Positions 32,382 through 42,660 of a DNA stretch of 64,000 nt are shown here, piece after piece. Under the pieces are notes generated by a model. The model had not been told where the DNA came from. It did no database searches and saw only the letters and a list, made by a program, of their open reading frames with translations. The DNA comes from Capronia americana (taxonomy: Eukaryota > Ascomycota > Eurotiomycetes > Chaetothyriales > Herpotrichiellaceae). The translations under genes were made by a program, and so were the position numbers. Location of the stretch: the NCBI GenBank assembly GCA_016110215.1, contig JADWQD010000024.1:94673-158672 (forward strand). Reading direction: 5' to 3'. Each line of letters starts with the position of its first letter. Within the stretch, counting starts at the first letter, position 1.

Positions 32382-34181
32382 TTACTGGCCTGGGGGCTTG
32401 GTGAGACGTGGTTCTCCGCTATATGAAAGCTGAACACCTTTTTTCTCAAATTTGTCTTGGAACTCGGAAAAGCGGAGAGCCTGTTCGTCAGTCCTAGCTG
32501 GGAACCGTCCATGCCAGGTGTGATGGTCGTTAGGAGTACCGAAGAGGGGCGTCGGGCATTCATTTTGAAACCCAGCCTGTGAGGGCAGTATCTTGGCGTC
32601 ACCCTTCGTCTCACATTGTGGAAAGGCCTGGGTCAAGGGGTCCTCCAAGAAAGTGATCCGTCGGAGATGGGGAAATCCGGGCAAAGATGCGTACAGGCTA
32701 TTCAGGATATCCTCTCGGTATTCGGGGATCCGCGCAGCTTGTTCGAGATCAATAATGAGATTAAGCTCCTCAAGCGAATCTGGGAGTCGTGACGCTATCT
32801 CGTCGGCACCTTGGTAGATTTGTGCTCGCGCCCCTGGCCAATGCCAGAAACCAGTCCAATGATTGGAACCTGGAGGGCAAACCCTCCAACCGAGAAGCAT
32901 CGCTGGGTCAACTGTAACCTTTTTCAAGCTCGAGACGCCCTTTAGATCGAGGAGGTCTCCATTCGATTTCCCATACGATCTATAGCTGTCCGAATATGAG
33001 ATTTCGATCTCTCTCAGAGGCAGCTGCTGGTTTTGCTTGAGCGCGAAGTTAATATCTGCGAAGGATGGAATATCGTCCACGTCAGTGGGGATTTGATAAA
33101 CTTGCTCGGTGCCGATAGCGAACTTGAAATAAGTAAGCGCGCCCAGACAACCAAGGAGTGCAGTTAGTAATTCTCGCTTCATCGAGACGTGTTGCAGTTC
33201 GAGTGAAGTGATGGTGGAGATAACTCCGTCGTGCCCGCACAGAGCTCCGTGGGGCCCGTATATCCCATCTTCTAGTGTCACTCCAGCCAGCACGAGAGAT
33301 TTCAGCCCAGCATTGAACAGCGTAGGAACAAGCTCATCCGTCTGAATGTGGAAGTCGTGACCAAGCGGATAGCCCAACGTCAATGATTCGAGATTTGGGG
33401 GCAATGGAAACTCCCCAGGAGTGAAGCGTCCTGCTGCTCGAACAACCAGAGTCTTCAGGGCGGGTAACATTGACATAAGTTCTGTCGTTGGTGAGTACCT
33501 CGAGTCTGTCGTTGGTGAGGATGGCCTCGAGTCTGTCGTTGGTGAGGGTGGCGTCCAGTTTGTCAATAGCTCGGGTGGCACCCAGTCTATCGTGTCTTCG
33601 TAGTCGTTTGGGTCTATGATGGTGCGTAATCTTGACAGGCCTTCCAGTGTATCTGGAGTGAATAGTTGAAGGCAGTGAAGTTCATTGCAAACCCATACTT
33701 CGTCCCACTCAGGGGGGTTGAAAAAGCGATCTTCGATATATTGCTGTACTTCACCGTAACATCTGCAGCAGGGTTCGAGGTTGATGATCATGCTCTCTAT
33801 TCTGGAGGCGATAGCGACATTCTCTCGTATCATGCGTACCAGCCGGTGGCCTGCGCATGTGAACGTTGGTATAGGAATAGGAAGATTTCGGATCGTCTGA
33901 CCATTGTCGTCCACACCAGCGTCGAACATTCTCGGGGTTTCGTAATTTGTATCGTGGAAACCCAAGAAAACACAGCGAAAGAGTTCCAAGCGAACAGCTT
34001 GGTTCAAGTCTTTGCATGTCAGGGCGAGATTCTTCTTATCGGATGGCGGTAGGTAGAGTGCAACCGCTTGAAGCAGCTCGGTTGGCATGTCGGTGAGAGT
34101 TGGCATCTTGAGAGGTTTGCTTGGGTCCGGTCTGGGGTAGATCTGTTGGATGGACAGTTGAGTTCTCGACAGGTCAGTCAT
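32382..34181 (-). CDS. F-box protein, 599 aa
   Basis: One uninterrupted frame from ATG 34181 to TAA 32382. Residues about 28-72 form an F-box (LTDMPTELLQAVALYLPPSD, ALTCKDLNQAVR), the Skp1-binding module of SCF ubiquitin ligases; a second in-frame Met starts MPTLTDMPTE at residue 26. The rest reads as a leucine-rich, repeat-like substrate-binding region with regularly spaced L-x-x-L segments (for example LKSLVLAGVTLEDG and ITSLELQHVSMK). A Ser/Pro/Thr insert of three near-identical steps (SPTTDSR) occurs near residues 215-240. No frameshift or stop, so it is likely a working gene. Fungi hold large, fast-changing families of such proteins; the target is unknown. Confidence 0.85.
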   Translation of the reverse strand: MTDLSRTQLSIQQIYPRPDPSKPLKMPTLTDMPTELLQAVALYLPPSDKKNLALTCKDLNQAVRLELFRCVFLGFHDTNYETPRMFDAGVDDNGQTIRNLPIPIPTFTCAGHRLVRMIRENVAIASRIESMIINLEPCCRCYGEVQQYIEDRFFNPPEWDEVWVCNELHCLQLFTPDTLEGLSRLRTIIDPNDYEDTIDWVPPELLTNWTPPSPTTDSRPSSPTTDSRYSPTTELMSMLPALKTLVVRAAGRFTPGEFPLPPNLESLTLGYPLGHDFHIQTDELVPTLFNAGLKSLVLAGVTLEDGIYGPHGALCGHDGVISTITSLELQHVSMKRELLTALLGCLGALTYFKFAIGTEQVYQIPTDVDDIPSFADINFALKQNQQLPLREIEISYSDSYRSYGKSNGDLLDLKGVSSLKKVTVDPAMLLGWRVCPPGSNHWTGFWHWPGARAQIYQGADEIASRLPDSLEELNLIIDLEQAARIPEYREDILNSLYASLPGFPHLRRITFLEDPLTQAFPQCETKGDAKILPSQAGFQNECPTPLFGTPNDHHTWHGRFPARTDEQALRFSEFQDKFEKKGVQLSYSGEPRLTKPPGQ

Positions 34182-34495
34182 GTCGATTTATGGTCTCTCT
34201 CGAGGCAGCTGACGACAAAGGGGACACGTCGAGGCAGCTGACGACAAAGAACGCGGCCTGAGATAGTTAATTTCATCTGCACGATTAGGTTGAAACAAAG
34301 ATTGATGTGAGAGACTCACAAGAGTGAAGACAAAGGCGTCAATGACCTCGCTGTCTGATGGCGCGGACAAAGAACGCGGCCTGAGATAGTTAAATTTGTC
34401 TGCACGATTAGGTTCAACAAAGATTGATGTGAAGACTCAAGACTCACAAGAGTGAAGACAAAGGCAATGACCTCGCTGTCTGGTGGCGGGGCAAA
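34182..34495. repeat. about 124-bp direct duplication
   Basis: GAACGCGGCCTGAGATAGTT, GCACGATTAGGTT, GATTGATGTGA and AATGACCTCGCTGTCTG occur in the same order at 34250-34365 and 34372-34482. It lies directly upstream of the F-box start and may contain its promoter. Confidence 0.85.
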
Positions 34496-35039
34496 CCCAC
34501 GTAAGTTGCATCCAAATTCACATTTTTGTGCGGACCCACAATTTTCACCGAATTTCGAATTTTCGCGACGGATGGAAAAGATGCGCTCGGCCAAAACTCG
34601 GCGCCCTTTGGTTTTGCACCCAACTCCGATTTCTGCCCAACAAGGTTGATGTATCCAACCACCGATGCATAAGATTGAGTCGATTGAAGACCTCTCGCCT
34701 GTTGAATGGTATCTCATGGGACTGCGCGCCCCCAGAAATCATCTCGATGTCATGTTGGCTGGACGAATTCAGATGTAGGCTTTCGAGACGATGGCTGTTG
34801 TCAGCCTGCGCCATTCCGCGCAGCACAATCTCATGAGACATTCTCGGCGCGACGAGTGACTGGAATGATCAAGGAGTGGTGTGCTGATCGGAAAGTCGAG
34901 TGGTTGTCCCGTCCTCTTAGAGCGAACGTTTCCGTTGTCCAGCTATCAAATACACCGTAGAGCAGAGAAGGACACAGGAGTACGGAAAGATGGCGTCGGA
35001 ACCATGCTCTTCGGCATGAGATCGTTCGAGCAGGCATAA
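34496..35039. other. no gene recognised; degenerate satellite
   Basis: 34505-34640 carries worn C-strand satellite words (TTTTGCACCCAACTCCGATT). The rest is unassigned. Confidence 0.35.
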
Positions 35040-35470
35040 TAGTGGAGAGTAGCGAGGCCAAGGCAAGATGTGAAAGATCATACCCTGTTCAATGGCAGCG
35101 TTGCCCAGGCATGGGCAGCTTTTCAAGTCGGTCGTGCTGCTCCTGCACGAGCACGAGTTCAAGCACTACTAGAGAGAGTGTCAGTTCTGGTGCCTTGGGT
35201 GATCTGTTGACAGACTTGATGAGGGGAGTTTGTAAAGATCGAGACGAGCACTTTCTGTGCAGCTGGGATCGGCCATATTGTTTGTACCTCCTCTTCTGAC
35301 TCAGGTGCTGATGGAACCCTCGATTGTAGTAAGGTGGTAGGAGGTGATTGATAGCTGAGGTTTGCTTCAAAGCTGCGGTGGGAGAGATTGAACAGACGCA
35401 AACAGTGATGGTGAGGGCAGAGATGAACGGAGCATAAGCCAGCAACACAAAACAGCTCTGTCGCGCTGTC
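35040..35470. repeat. Repeat family A, copy 3
   Basis: 35180-35395 aligns with 670-880 (GGTGCCTTGGGTGATCTG; TCTGTGCAGCTGGGAT; GGTGGGAGAGATTGAACAGA). The tandem array is almost absent here. ACAGCTCTGTCG at 35449 corresponds to the array end in copy 1. Confidence 0.75.
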
Positions 35471-36207
35471 AGAGGGTTCAGTGCTTGAAGTGCTGAAATC
35501 TCCGCACGTTGCTTTCACAGAGATCCAGGTAACTGATCAGCCGAATAGGAGTGTCTGTGAGAGCAAAGAAGTCTTCCACTTCTTTGGCCGTTGTAAGGGG
35601 GTATTGGACCTTGTTGCCGAAGCCAGCGTCTCGACTCTGACCGACGGGCGTCGACGATCTCGTTTGGCCTTGGCCTTGGCCTTCGACGGTGTCACCGGTG
35701 CAGTCCTGAAGCAAGAAGGGGTTGGTCAGCTGCATTCGAGGTACCCTGGCCCTAACAGCGAGGAAGAGAAGGTGTGAACGAGAAATGAGGGTGCAACCAT
35801 GGGGCCTCAGACTCACCAAATGGCGTTGCCAGTGAAGATGGAGTTCCCTTTGCATCATCCCTCTCCCTCAGTGAGAGGCGGGTGCTTCGAGGCGTTGATT
35901 GAACCGATCGAAGATGTGTTTCGGCAGCTTGAACTCTCGGGGCCACTGGCGAGGTGTTGCATGATCAGACCAGCAGGATTCGGTGCATCTGGCAGGATTC
36001 GGTCCAAGTTGATTGATAACGACAGTGTTAGGATCCTGCGTTCTGTCTGCGTGCGGGAAGTTCTCGCCAAATACTAGAAGGGCTTGTTGGTCACGAAGGA
36101 CTCGACTTGGTGCCGCGGTACTGGCGGCGGCGGTGGTGGTTGAAAGCCCCGATAGGAAAGAGGGCCATAGACCTGGCGGGAACTGGACACACTTCACTTC
36201 TGCCCAG
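35471..36207. other. unrecognised coding-like sequence on both strands
   Basis: Minus frames contain VEDFFALTDTPIRLISYLDL (about 35560) and EFKLPKHIFDRFNQRLEAP (about 35900). Neither could be assigned to a family. Confidence 0.3.
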
Positions 36208-36380
36208 GAAACGCCGGGAATCAGTATTGCTGGCAATGCTGTCTTGGTGACCGTGCTGCAACAAAGAAACGCCGGGAATCAGTATTGCTGGCAATGCTGT
36301 CTTGGTGACCGTGCTGCAACAAAGAAACGCCGGGATCAGTATTGCTGGCAATGCTGTCTTGGTGACCGTGCTGCAACAAA
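36208..36380. repeat. 58-bp minisatellite, three copies
   Basis: GAAACGCCGGGAATCAGTAT begins copies at 36208 and 36266, with a 57-bp copy at 36324. Each includes GTCTTGGTGACCGTGCTGCA. 36381-36890 holds no gene; a (CT)n run is at 36754-36772. Confidence 0.9.
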
Positions 36381-36927
36381 AAAACGGCGTTGGCGTGAGC
36401 AGCGGCAGAAGGGGAGTGCATAGGGTGCCCTTCCTCTGTGCCGATGATATGAGAGTGTCTTGCACTGGTCCCCTTCCTGGCCAGCAGAGGTGGAGTGTTC
36501 TTTCTGTGTGTCGATGATGTTGAAGGGCATCCCACCTGTCTTTCCCTAGCCAGTCCCCGACCTTCCTTTGTATCGACGTTCTTTGACACCGCGGTCGCGT
36601 CCGCTTGAGACAAGAGTCAATAATGAGGTCGCCTGAAACAACGGAAGAAAGGTAGAAGGGGCAGGTGCCCTTCTTTCTATCGACCATGTTGGCGGCCGTG
36701 CCCTCCATGTCGTGCCTGATGGGTATGCATGCAGATCATCTAGGTCGTTCCGATGCTCTCTCTCTCTCTCTCTTAGAACTCGCAATTCGAAGCACTCGTC
36801 GATGGAGGCCCAGATACCGTAGTGGGTGTGGTAGCTTGTCTGGAGGGGCACAAGCACTGGCCAGCAAGGGCGGTTACCCTTTATTCATATCAATATCCCA
36901 GCCCGACGGCAAAGTTTCAGACACCAG

Positions 36928-37113
36928 TCTCACGGACCACATCACTGACAGCCCACCCCGTGGGAGAGGGTCCTCTAACCACGGTCCGCCCCGGCACCAG
37001 CTTAGCCAAGGGGCATTGTCATCGAGGAGCCTTTAACCCATCTCGCCTTAAGGCGATGAATAGGGAGGACCCTCTCCCAACAGGGTGGGCTGTCAGTGAT
37101 GTGGTCCGTGAGA
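36928..37113. repeat. inverted repeat, 47-bp arms
   Basis: Arm 36928-36974 (TCTCACGGACCACATCACTG...) is the reverse complement of 37066-37113 with one or two changes. The spacer is about 91 bp. It could form a stem-loop. Confidence 0.85.
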
Positions 37114-37722
37114 CGGGTGGGCTGTCAGTGATATGGTCCGTGAGACTGGTGGACCATAGACAGCAAGTTGCGGGTTGCGGATTGTGGTTGCGACGAAGGA
37201 GGCAGAGAAAGATAATATCGTCTCAGAGAGGTATTGTCAGTCGGTGACACTGTGCGTCACTAGCAAGGGACCAACGCAGCAGAGACCTCCCCGGGCTTCC
37301 CTCTGCAATGCGCACCACGGCCGTTCACAGAATTTGGATGAAGCAGGATGCCTCCTCCATGGCGATACCTTAGAGGTGCTCCTTGAATCCTATCTCGCCT
37401 TGAGGCGATGAATAGGGAGGATCCTCTCCCAACAGGGTGGCTGTCAGTGATGTGGTCCGGGACTGGTGGACCATAGACAGCAAGCTGCGGGTTGCGGATT
37501 GTGGTTGCGACGAAGGAGGCAGGGAAAGATGATAGTGAGATAACCGTCTCAGGGAGGTATATGTCTGTCCGTGACACTGCGCGTCACTGGCAAGGGACCA
37601 AACGCAGCAGAGACCTTTCGGGGCTCCCTTCTGCAATGCGCACCACGGCCGTTCACTCAGAGTCTGGATGAAGCAGGATGCCTCCTCTTCATGGCGATGC
37701 CTTGGAGGTGCTCCTTGAATCC
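37041..37722. repeat. tandem duplication of about 350 bp
   Basis: Two diverged copies (from 37044 and 37396) both start CTCGCCTT(A/G)AGGCGATGAA and both end GAGGTGCTCCTTGAATCC. The right arm of the inverted repeat lies in each. Confidence 0.85.
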
Positions 37723-38440
37723 ACGGCTTCGTGCATCAACGATGGCATAGAAGGCTCCGCCGGAGGCAAAGTCGACTGATATGACGGCTGCGCGGCGTCT
37801 GCCCGTTCCAACCACGGCCAAAGGTGCCCGATGCTTGTGAGAGACGAACCGCTCGATCGATTGCTCGGCGTGCGTCTTCCAGGCCTTGGTGAGCGCGCGG
37901 CTTGCCTTTCGTCCAAGTTGACGACGACTATGTCTTTCCACTTCCGCGCCTATGTCGGACAGCAATTTGTACTGAGCGGGTTTGAAGACGTTGCCTATGT
38001 CGGACAGCAATTTGTACTGAGCGGGTTTGAAGACGTTGTACCGTCCGAGTTGTTCCAGCGCCGTTGCTGCCAACGACCTGCGTGGTGACAGCAATTCGTA
38101 CTGGGCGGGTTTGAAGACGTTGTACCGTCCGAGTTGTTCCAGCGCCGTTGCTGCCAACGACCTGCGTGGTGACAGCAATTCGTACTGGGCGGGTTTGAAG
38201 ACGTTGTACCGTCGAGGTGTTCCAGCGCCGTGGCTGCCAACGACCTGCGTGGTGACAGCAATTCGCACTGGGCGGGTTTGAAGACGTTGTACCGTCCGAG
38301 GTGTTCCAGCGCCGTTGCTGCCAACGACCTGCGTGGTGGTTGAGCTAGAACTTCATCACTGTGACTGCGTCGGACTTGTGCTGCCGTCGGCCAACTGAAA
38401 GCCTCAAGCTGATCTCGATCGACTTGACTTGAGTTCATTG
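37657..38440 (-). other. ORF with 28-residue repeats, unrecognised
   Basis: A minisatellite of 84-bp units (starts 38003, 38087, 38171; one 83-bp copy at 38254; plus a 45-bp piece at 37958) is a multiple of three and stays open on the minus strand, giving SPRRSLAATALEQLGRYNVF plus KPAQYELL repeats. Downstream, a unique region reads AEVERHSRRQLGRKASRALT and AVISVDFASGGAFYAIVDAR. The 83-bp copy breaks the frame. Possibly an old exon whose single segment expanded; family unknown. Confidence 0.35.
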
Positions 38441-38799
38441 ACGAACGAGTCGAGCAATTGTCTGAGAAAGAGTTGACTGATTGATTGTCTGAGAACTGAG
38501 AACGAGTTCGAGCAATTGTCTGAGAACGAGTCCAATTGTCTGAGAAAGAGTCGACCGATTGATTGTCTGAGAACTGAGAACGAGTCGACCGATTGTCTGA
38601 GAACGAGAACGAGTCCTAAAAGCAGTGTGTGTTATTGTTAGCCTTGTTCCTTGTTCCTGTGACTGTCGAGAAAGGATGACAGGATGACAGGATGACAGGA
38701 TGACAGGATGACACCATACCATACTGAACAACGTCTCTCTCTGCTCCTGCACTGCAGAGAACCTGACTCTGACTCTTAGAGGTACATGTATCAGAATTG
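38441..38799. repeat. simple repeats
   Basis: GATTGTCTGAGAACGAG-type repeat (38455-38610) and a GACAGGATGACAGGATGACA run (38677-38715). No gene. Confidence 0.8.
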
Positions 38800-38960
38800 G
38801 GTCAGAATTGGAGTGGAGCGCTTGGGCAGTGTAGAAATTGAAATTGAAATTAAAGTGGCAGTGGCAGTGCAGAATTGGTGCAGAAACTAAAGTTAAGGTG
38901 AGTTGCAGCGCGCCAAAAATGGGTTGTGCAGAAATTGAAGTTGGGCGAAATGGGAGTGGA
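38800..38960 (+). repeat. worn satellite array
   Basis: GGGTCAGAATTGGAGTGGAG, then AAATTGAAATTGAAATTAAA and GCAGAAATTGAAGTTGGGCG. Confidence 0.7.
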
Positions 38961-39430
38961 TTACTCCTCACTACCTGGACATCAAGTACTGCGGCCCTTC
39001 AAAACGGTTGGCAGGGTGCATGTCTGATGACATCAAGTACTGTGACGCCTTCGGTGAGTTGCTTTTTCAGATGACTCTCGCATTGTCGAAGAAGACGACC
39101 TCGCTAGGATCGATGCATGGGAAGCATCAGACCACAGTCGGCGTGACGTCCGCAGACTGATGAACTATGAAAAGACAAGGAACCAACCAACCCGATTTCT
39201 GCTCGGCAACTCCTGCACCCACGGCACCCACGGCACCTACGACACCCAACCACTGCATGCAACTCGGCTTTTCACCCAACTTGAATTCCTGCACGACGCG
39301 GATCAGCTCCCGCTGGATTTGCGGCTTCTCCAGCAGTGCCCGTGGACCTGGCCCCGATGAGACTTCCCCGCCGACTGATGGGGGCGATGGAAGTCCAGAA
39401 CATGGCCGTGGCTACTCCTCGCCTCTCTCC
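38961..39430 (+). other. unrecognised coding-like sequence
   Basis: The plus frame near 39070 reads DDSRIVEEDDLARIDAWEAS and DHSRRDVRRLMNYEKTRN, which looks like an exon end. CATCAAGTACTG is duplicated at 38980 and 39031. Confidence 0.3.
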
Positions 39431-40927
39431 TCACTGGCCACCGTACCCTCGAGGCTCCACGTAGTCCGGGTCTGCCTTTCGAGACTCTCCTCGAATCTTG
39501 GCACAAGCCTCCCACCAATCGCCATACCGCTCAAGAGCCATGTTGATGACGGCGCGCTCTAGCATGTCTTCGAAATCATCCCAGTCAAGTGATAGTGATT
39601 CGGTTCCATCGCCGAGCTTGGAGAACCCCGAGAGGATCGAGTCCGGGAGAATATCGTCCAGCTGAATGGGGAGGTCCGGGGTTGGGTGCATCACACGTCT
39701 GGGGCCGACCTGCTCGGGTTCACCAGCGGCGTCGAGTTTCCACACCTCCATATAGATCTCCCGGATGTTTCCCACCCATTGACGCTTCTTGTAGAAGATC
39801 GGACCATATTTCGAGACGCTAGTGAAGTCGCCTGTGTTGACTTGCTGTGTCCATCCTTTTCTTTCAATCGCCTTATCCGTCATATGCTTTGACAAAGGGC
39901 ACTTGTACTGAGGATCCTCAACAATCTTCACCAGGACACATTGAAGAACGTTAGAGTCTCCTCTTAGCCATAATCGCATATCTTGTTGGAGCTTTTCTTC
40001 ATCCTCGGAAAAGCCGACTTCGAGAACCCATTTGGTTGTACCACCCTTTGACTTTGTTTCTATGATCTTCAGGTCAGGTATCTTTCTAGACCCATCGTAC
40101 TCTCGCTCTTTCATGCGTTGAAGCACTCTGTTAACTCTAAGAAGGTCTTTCTTAGATCTCTTCCACTGAAACTGTTCATGAAGAAAGTCCACCACACTCT
40201 CATGGACTGAATATGCCATTTCCTTGAAAGTGAGGACTGATCGTGCAGTGTCGTATTCGTACCGAGGGAATCTTTCGTCGTCGGTGATGTCAAATTCTTC
40301 GCGCAGCCTGTACCATTGTGCCTCGGGAATTTTAAACACACGTCGTTCCGCTAGGCCTTTCTCAATCTTGTTGGCCTTGATGTCTTGAATCAGGGCCTTG
40401 ACCTGGTCATATGCGGAGGGTTCGTGTTGTTGTGTGGACGTGTTAGGAGGCTCGGAGGTTCGGGATCGAGTTGCGACTTGAGAGGAGGGGTCGTGTGCGG
40501 ACGCGTAAGGAGGGTTCGACTGAGTTGCGGCTTGAGAGAAGGAGTCTTGTGCCGACGCGTGAGGAGAGTTTGGCAGAATTGCGGCTGGAGAGATGGAATC
40601 TTCTGCCGACGCGTGAGGAGGGTTCGATCGAGTTGCGACTTGAGGGAAGGAGTCTTTTGCGGATGCGCGAGGAGGGTTTGGCAGAATTGCGGCTGGAGAG
40701 AAGGAATCCTGCGGTGTGTGAACAGTTTGAATGAGAGAGTCTCGCTGATGCGGCTGGGATGGTCGCGAGACTGGCGGGAGGGAATCTTGCTGTGCATGAA
40801 AGGGTTGAATGAGAGAGTCTTGAGGCGGTGGTGCAGATTGTGATTGTGAATGTGAATGTGAAGAATTGTGAACGCCGTGCGCGCCCCACCGCGCAGGTAG
40901 ACGTGACCCATGGTCGCGAGAGGCCAT
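39431..40927 (-). CDS. repeat-rich protein with PD-(D/E)XK-like domain, 498 aa
   Basis: Single frame from ATG 40927 to TGA 39431. Residues 1-170 are disordered: a His/Ser/Gln start, then about six imperfect 20-residue repeats of the type DSFSPAAILPNPPHASA. From about residue 173 a globular part begins (YDQVKALIQDIKANKIEKGL). Around residues 285-330 it shows IPDLKIIETKSKGG, then WVLEVGFSEDEEKLQQDMRL and VLVKIVEDPQY. The spacing PD ... hairpin ... E-V-G-x-S, followed by a helix and a V-V-K-I strand, is that of fungal PD-(D/E)XK nuclease-fold proteins of the Uma2/restriction-endonuclease-like type, though the Lys of ExK is not evident. Cellular role unknown; a nuclease activity is inference. No breaks are seen. 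Confidence 0.7.
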   Translation of the reverse strand: MASRDHGSRLPARWGAHGVHNSSHSHSQSQSAPPPQDSLIQPFHAQQDSLPPVSRPSQPHQRDSLIQTVHTPQDSFSPAAILPNPPRASAKDSFPQVATRSNPPHASAEDSISPAAILPNSPHASAQDSFSQAATQSNPPYASAHDPSSQVATRSRTSEPPNTSTQQHEPSAYDQVKALIQDIKANKIEKGLAERRVFKIPEAQWYRLREEFDITDDERFPRYEYDTARSVLTFKEMAYSVHESVVDFLHEQFQWKRSKKDLLRVNRVLQRMKEREYDGSRKIPDLKIIETKSKGGTTKWVLEVGFSEDEEKLQQDMRLWLRGDSNVLQCVLVKIVEDPQYKCPLSKHMTDKAIERKGWTQQVNTGDFTSVSKYGPIFYKKRQWVGNIREIYMEVWKLDAAGEPEQVGPRRVMHPTPDLPIQLDDILPDSILSGFSKLGDGTESLSLDWDDFEDMLERAVINMALERYGDWWEACAKIRGESRKADPDYVEPRGYGGQ

Positions 40928-41347
40928 TGTGACTGGGGGACAAAGGCCTGTGAGTAAGTGTGTGTGTGTGTGAGTGTGAGAGTGAACAAGTTGAGGTCGC
41001 GACGATGCACAGATTTATATCCCGCGGCACTTTCAGCACGGGCAGGTTAAGCGAGAGTCACAACTACCAAGACAGCAGGAATTCCGAGAGGCGGCTACGA
41101 CAGGTAATCATACAATATTGAGTTCAACAGGTTATGAGCATCCTTCTGCTCTTTCGCTGACCGCATCGAGGCCCACGACTGCCGAACCAGGTGTGAAAGG
41201 ATGCTGTTCCGAGATCTGAAGAGATTGAATAGCTGGTGTCGATTAGGAGGACAGAGCAGCGCCGCGACCGCGATTCCCAACCCCCCCTCGCATCCAACCG
41301 GGTCGACGCCATGGGGGCAGGACGGGGGACAAATCACGGGCAGGACG
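40928..41347. promoter_or_regulatory. upstream region
   Basis: Holds the presumed promoter of the gene starting at 40927 and a (GTGT)n run at 40954-40980. No other gene is supported. Confidence 0.35.
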
Positions 41348-41360
41348 GGGGAAACTTACG

Positions 41361-41634
41361 TCTGGTTGTGATGCCGAACCACGACTTCGGGCTTCATGGC
41401 CTCCTTGGATAGTTGGAAGCCGGCCTTCCATTCGTCCATACCGCGCGTCTCCGCCGCTAACTTCGACCTCGTGCTGCAGGGCCCTTCGAAGGCGTCCTTG
41501 ACGTCTACGTCGCTGAGCTTCGGGATCCGGATACTTTCCAGCTCGTCGCAGCGCTCGTACTCGTCTACTTTGCTGAGAGTCTTTGTTTGCGCCGTCGGGA
41601 AGGAGGCTGTGGGTTCCTCGGATTCGTACAGCAT
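41361..41634 (-). other. unrecognised exon ending in a good donor site
   Basis: The minus frame reads MLYESEEPTASFPTAQTKTL, DVDVKDAFEGPCSTRSKLA and EVVVRHHNQT, then GTAAGT at 41359. The clean frame up to a consensus donor indicates a real exon of a metabolic-type protein, but the family is unknown and no downstream exon was found; 41095-41340 is unlike it. 41635-42041 holds nothing recognised. Confidence 0.4.
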
Positions 41635-42041
41635 CAGGAACGTCCCGGTCGAGGTGCAGGACTTCCCTAGAATGATGTGGCCTAGGCGTCGACGATGACA
41701 CGTACCGCACGTACAAAGACCGCACGGACAGAAGAGGCCATAAACCTAGTTGGTGGTGAGTAGAACGGCGTGACGAACTTGCCTCGTTGCATCGGAAAGT
41801 AAGAAGACCCCCACGGCTTGCCACACCATCCCACACCAAATATCGTCGGATATTGGAGTGTCGATTCTATTATGCCTGTCGCAACTGAGTCAGCGAGGAC
41901 CCAGTGACAGCTGAAGAAATGCACACAAACAATCACGGGTGCACAAAAGAGTGCGGCAAGGAAGCCAGACGAGACAGATAATTCGACAACGTCGGCACCC
42001 ATCGACGTTGTCGAATACAGCAGAGCCTGCAGCCGCTCACG

Positions 42042-42240
42042 ATGAGAAACTGGCGCTCGCGTGGGTGGGCGGACGTGAAAGCCCGGGACTGGCACAACCA
42101 GGAGTCGATGGCCAACGACCTGAAATCCATGGCCCAGCACTGCGAGTACCGTACCGGTACCTCGCGCACACCGAGGGCAACTCCTACTTACTCCACCTGC
42201 AGGCGTGCCGGTCCGTGGTCGTGGCGCACAGTCTGAGATG
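42042..42240 (+). pseudogene. GT90 (CAP10-type) glycosyltransferase fragment
   Basis: The plus frame reads GWADVKARDWHNQESMANDL and KSMAQHCEYR; after a shift of one frame it continues YLAHTEGNSYLLHLQACRSV and VVAHSL. This is the core of fungal GT90 proteins (cap10/KDELC-like; Golgi O-glycosyl or capsule xylosyl transfer): 'C-x-YKYLxHxEGNSYSGRLK-L--C-SVV'. The shift is at 42148-42160, where GTACC is present twice in GAGTACCGTACCGGTACC, as if 4 bp had been duplicated. The SGR part of the motif is also lost. Non-functional. Confidence 0.7.
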
Positions 42241-42450
42241 CATCCATGGTCTCGGTGGCGCGCGACCGCGACAAAGGACCGATTTGTCCCCCGGCCTTGA
42301 ACCCGACCTTGGATTTGCCATCCACGCCGCTGTGAGAAAAGGCAACACAACCACTGATTGGATGCACTGGTTACTCTCAATGTCCCGGACAGCAACGTGG
42401 GGCAAGAGGAAGTGTAATTGGCAGCTTGCTTGGATACCGACATGCGAAAA

Positions 42451-42660
42451 TTAGAAACAACATTTCCCCGTGCCCTCGATTAAAAAGGTCTTTTCAGGCG
42501 GTAAGCGTGGCGCCACTGCGGCCGCTTTGATGACGCTGCTGAAGCGTACGTTCGGGGGAACCCAGGTGGGCTGTATGGGGGAGAGGTCTGTGCCGGTTGT
42601 TGCACCAAAGTTCGTCTTGCCCTTCAAGACAACCTTGCCCTTGTCGTTCCCCGCCATGAT
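42451..42660 (-). pseudogene. possible LaeA-like methyltransferase scrap
   Basis: ATG at 42657 opens MAGNDKGKVVLKGKTNFGA, then GTDLSPIQPTWVPPNVRF. The 'G-T-D-L-S-P-I-Q-P-x-W-V-P-P-N-V' string is a hallmark of fungal LaeA-type SAM methyltransferases (motif II region). The part before and after does not fit, so only about 17 residues support the call. Confidence 0.4.
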
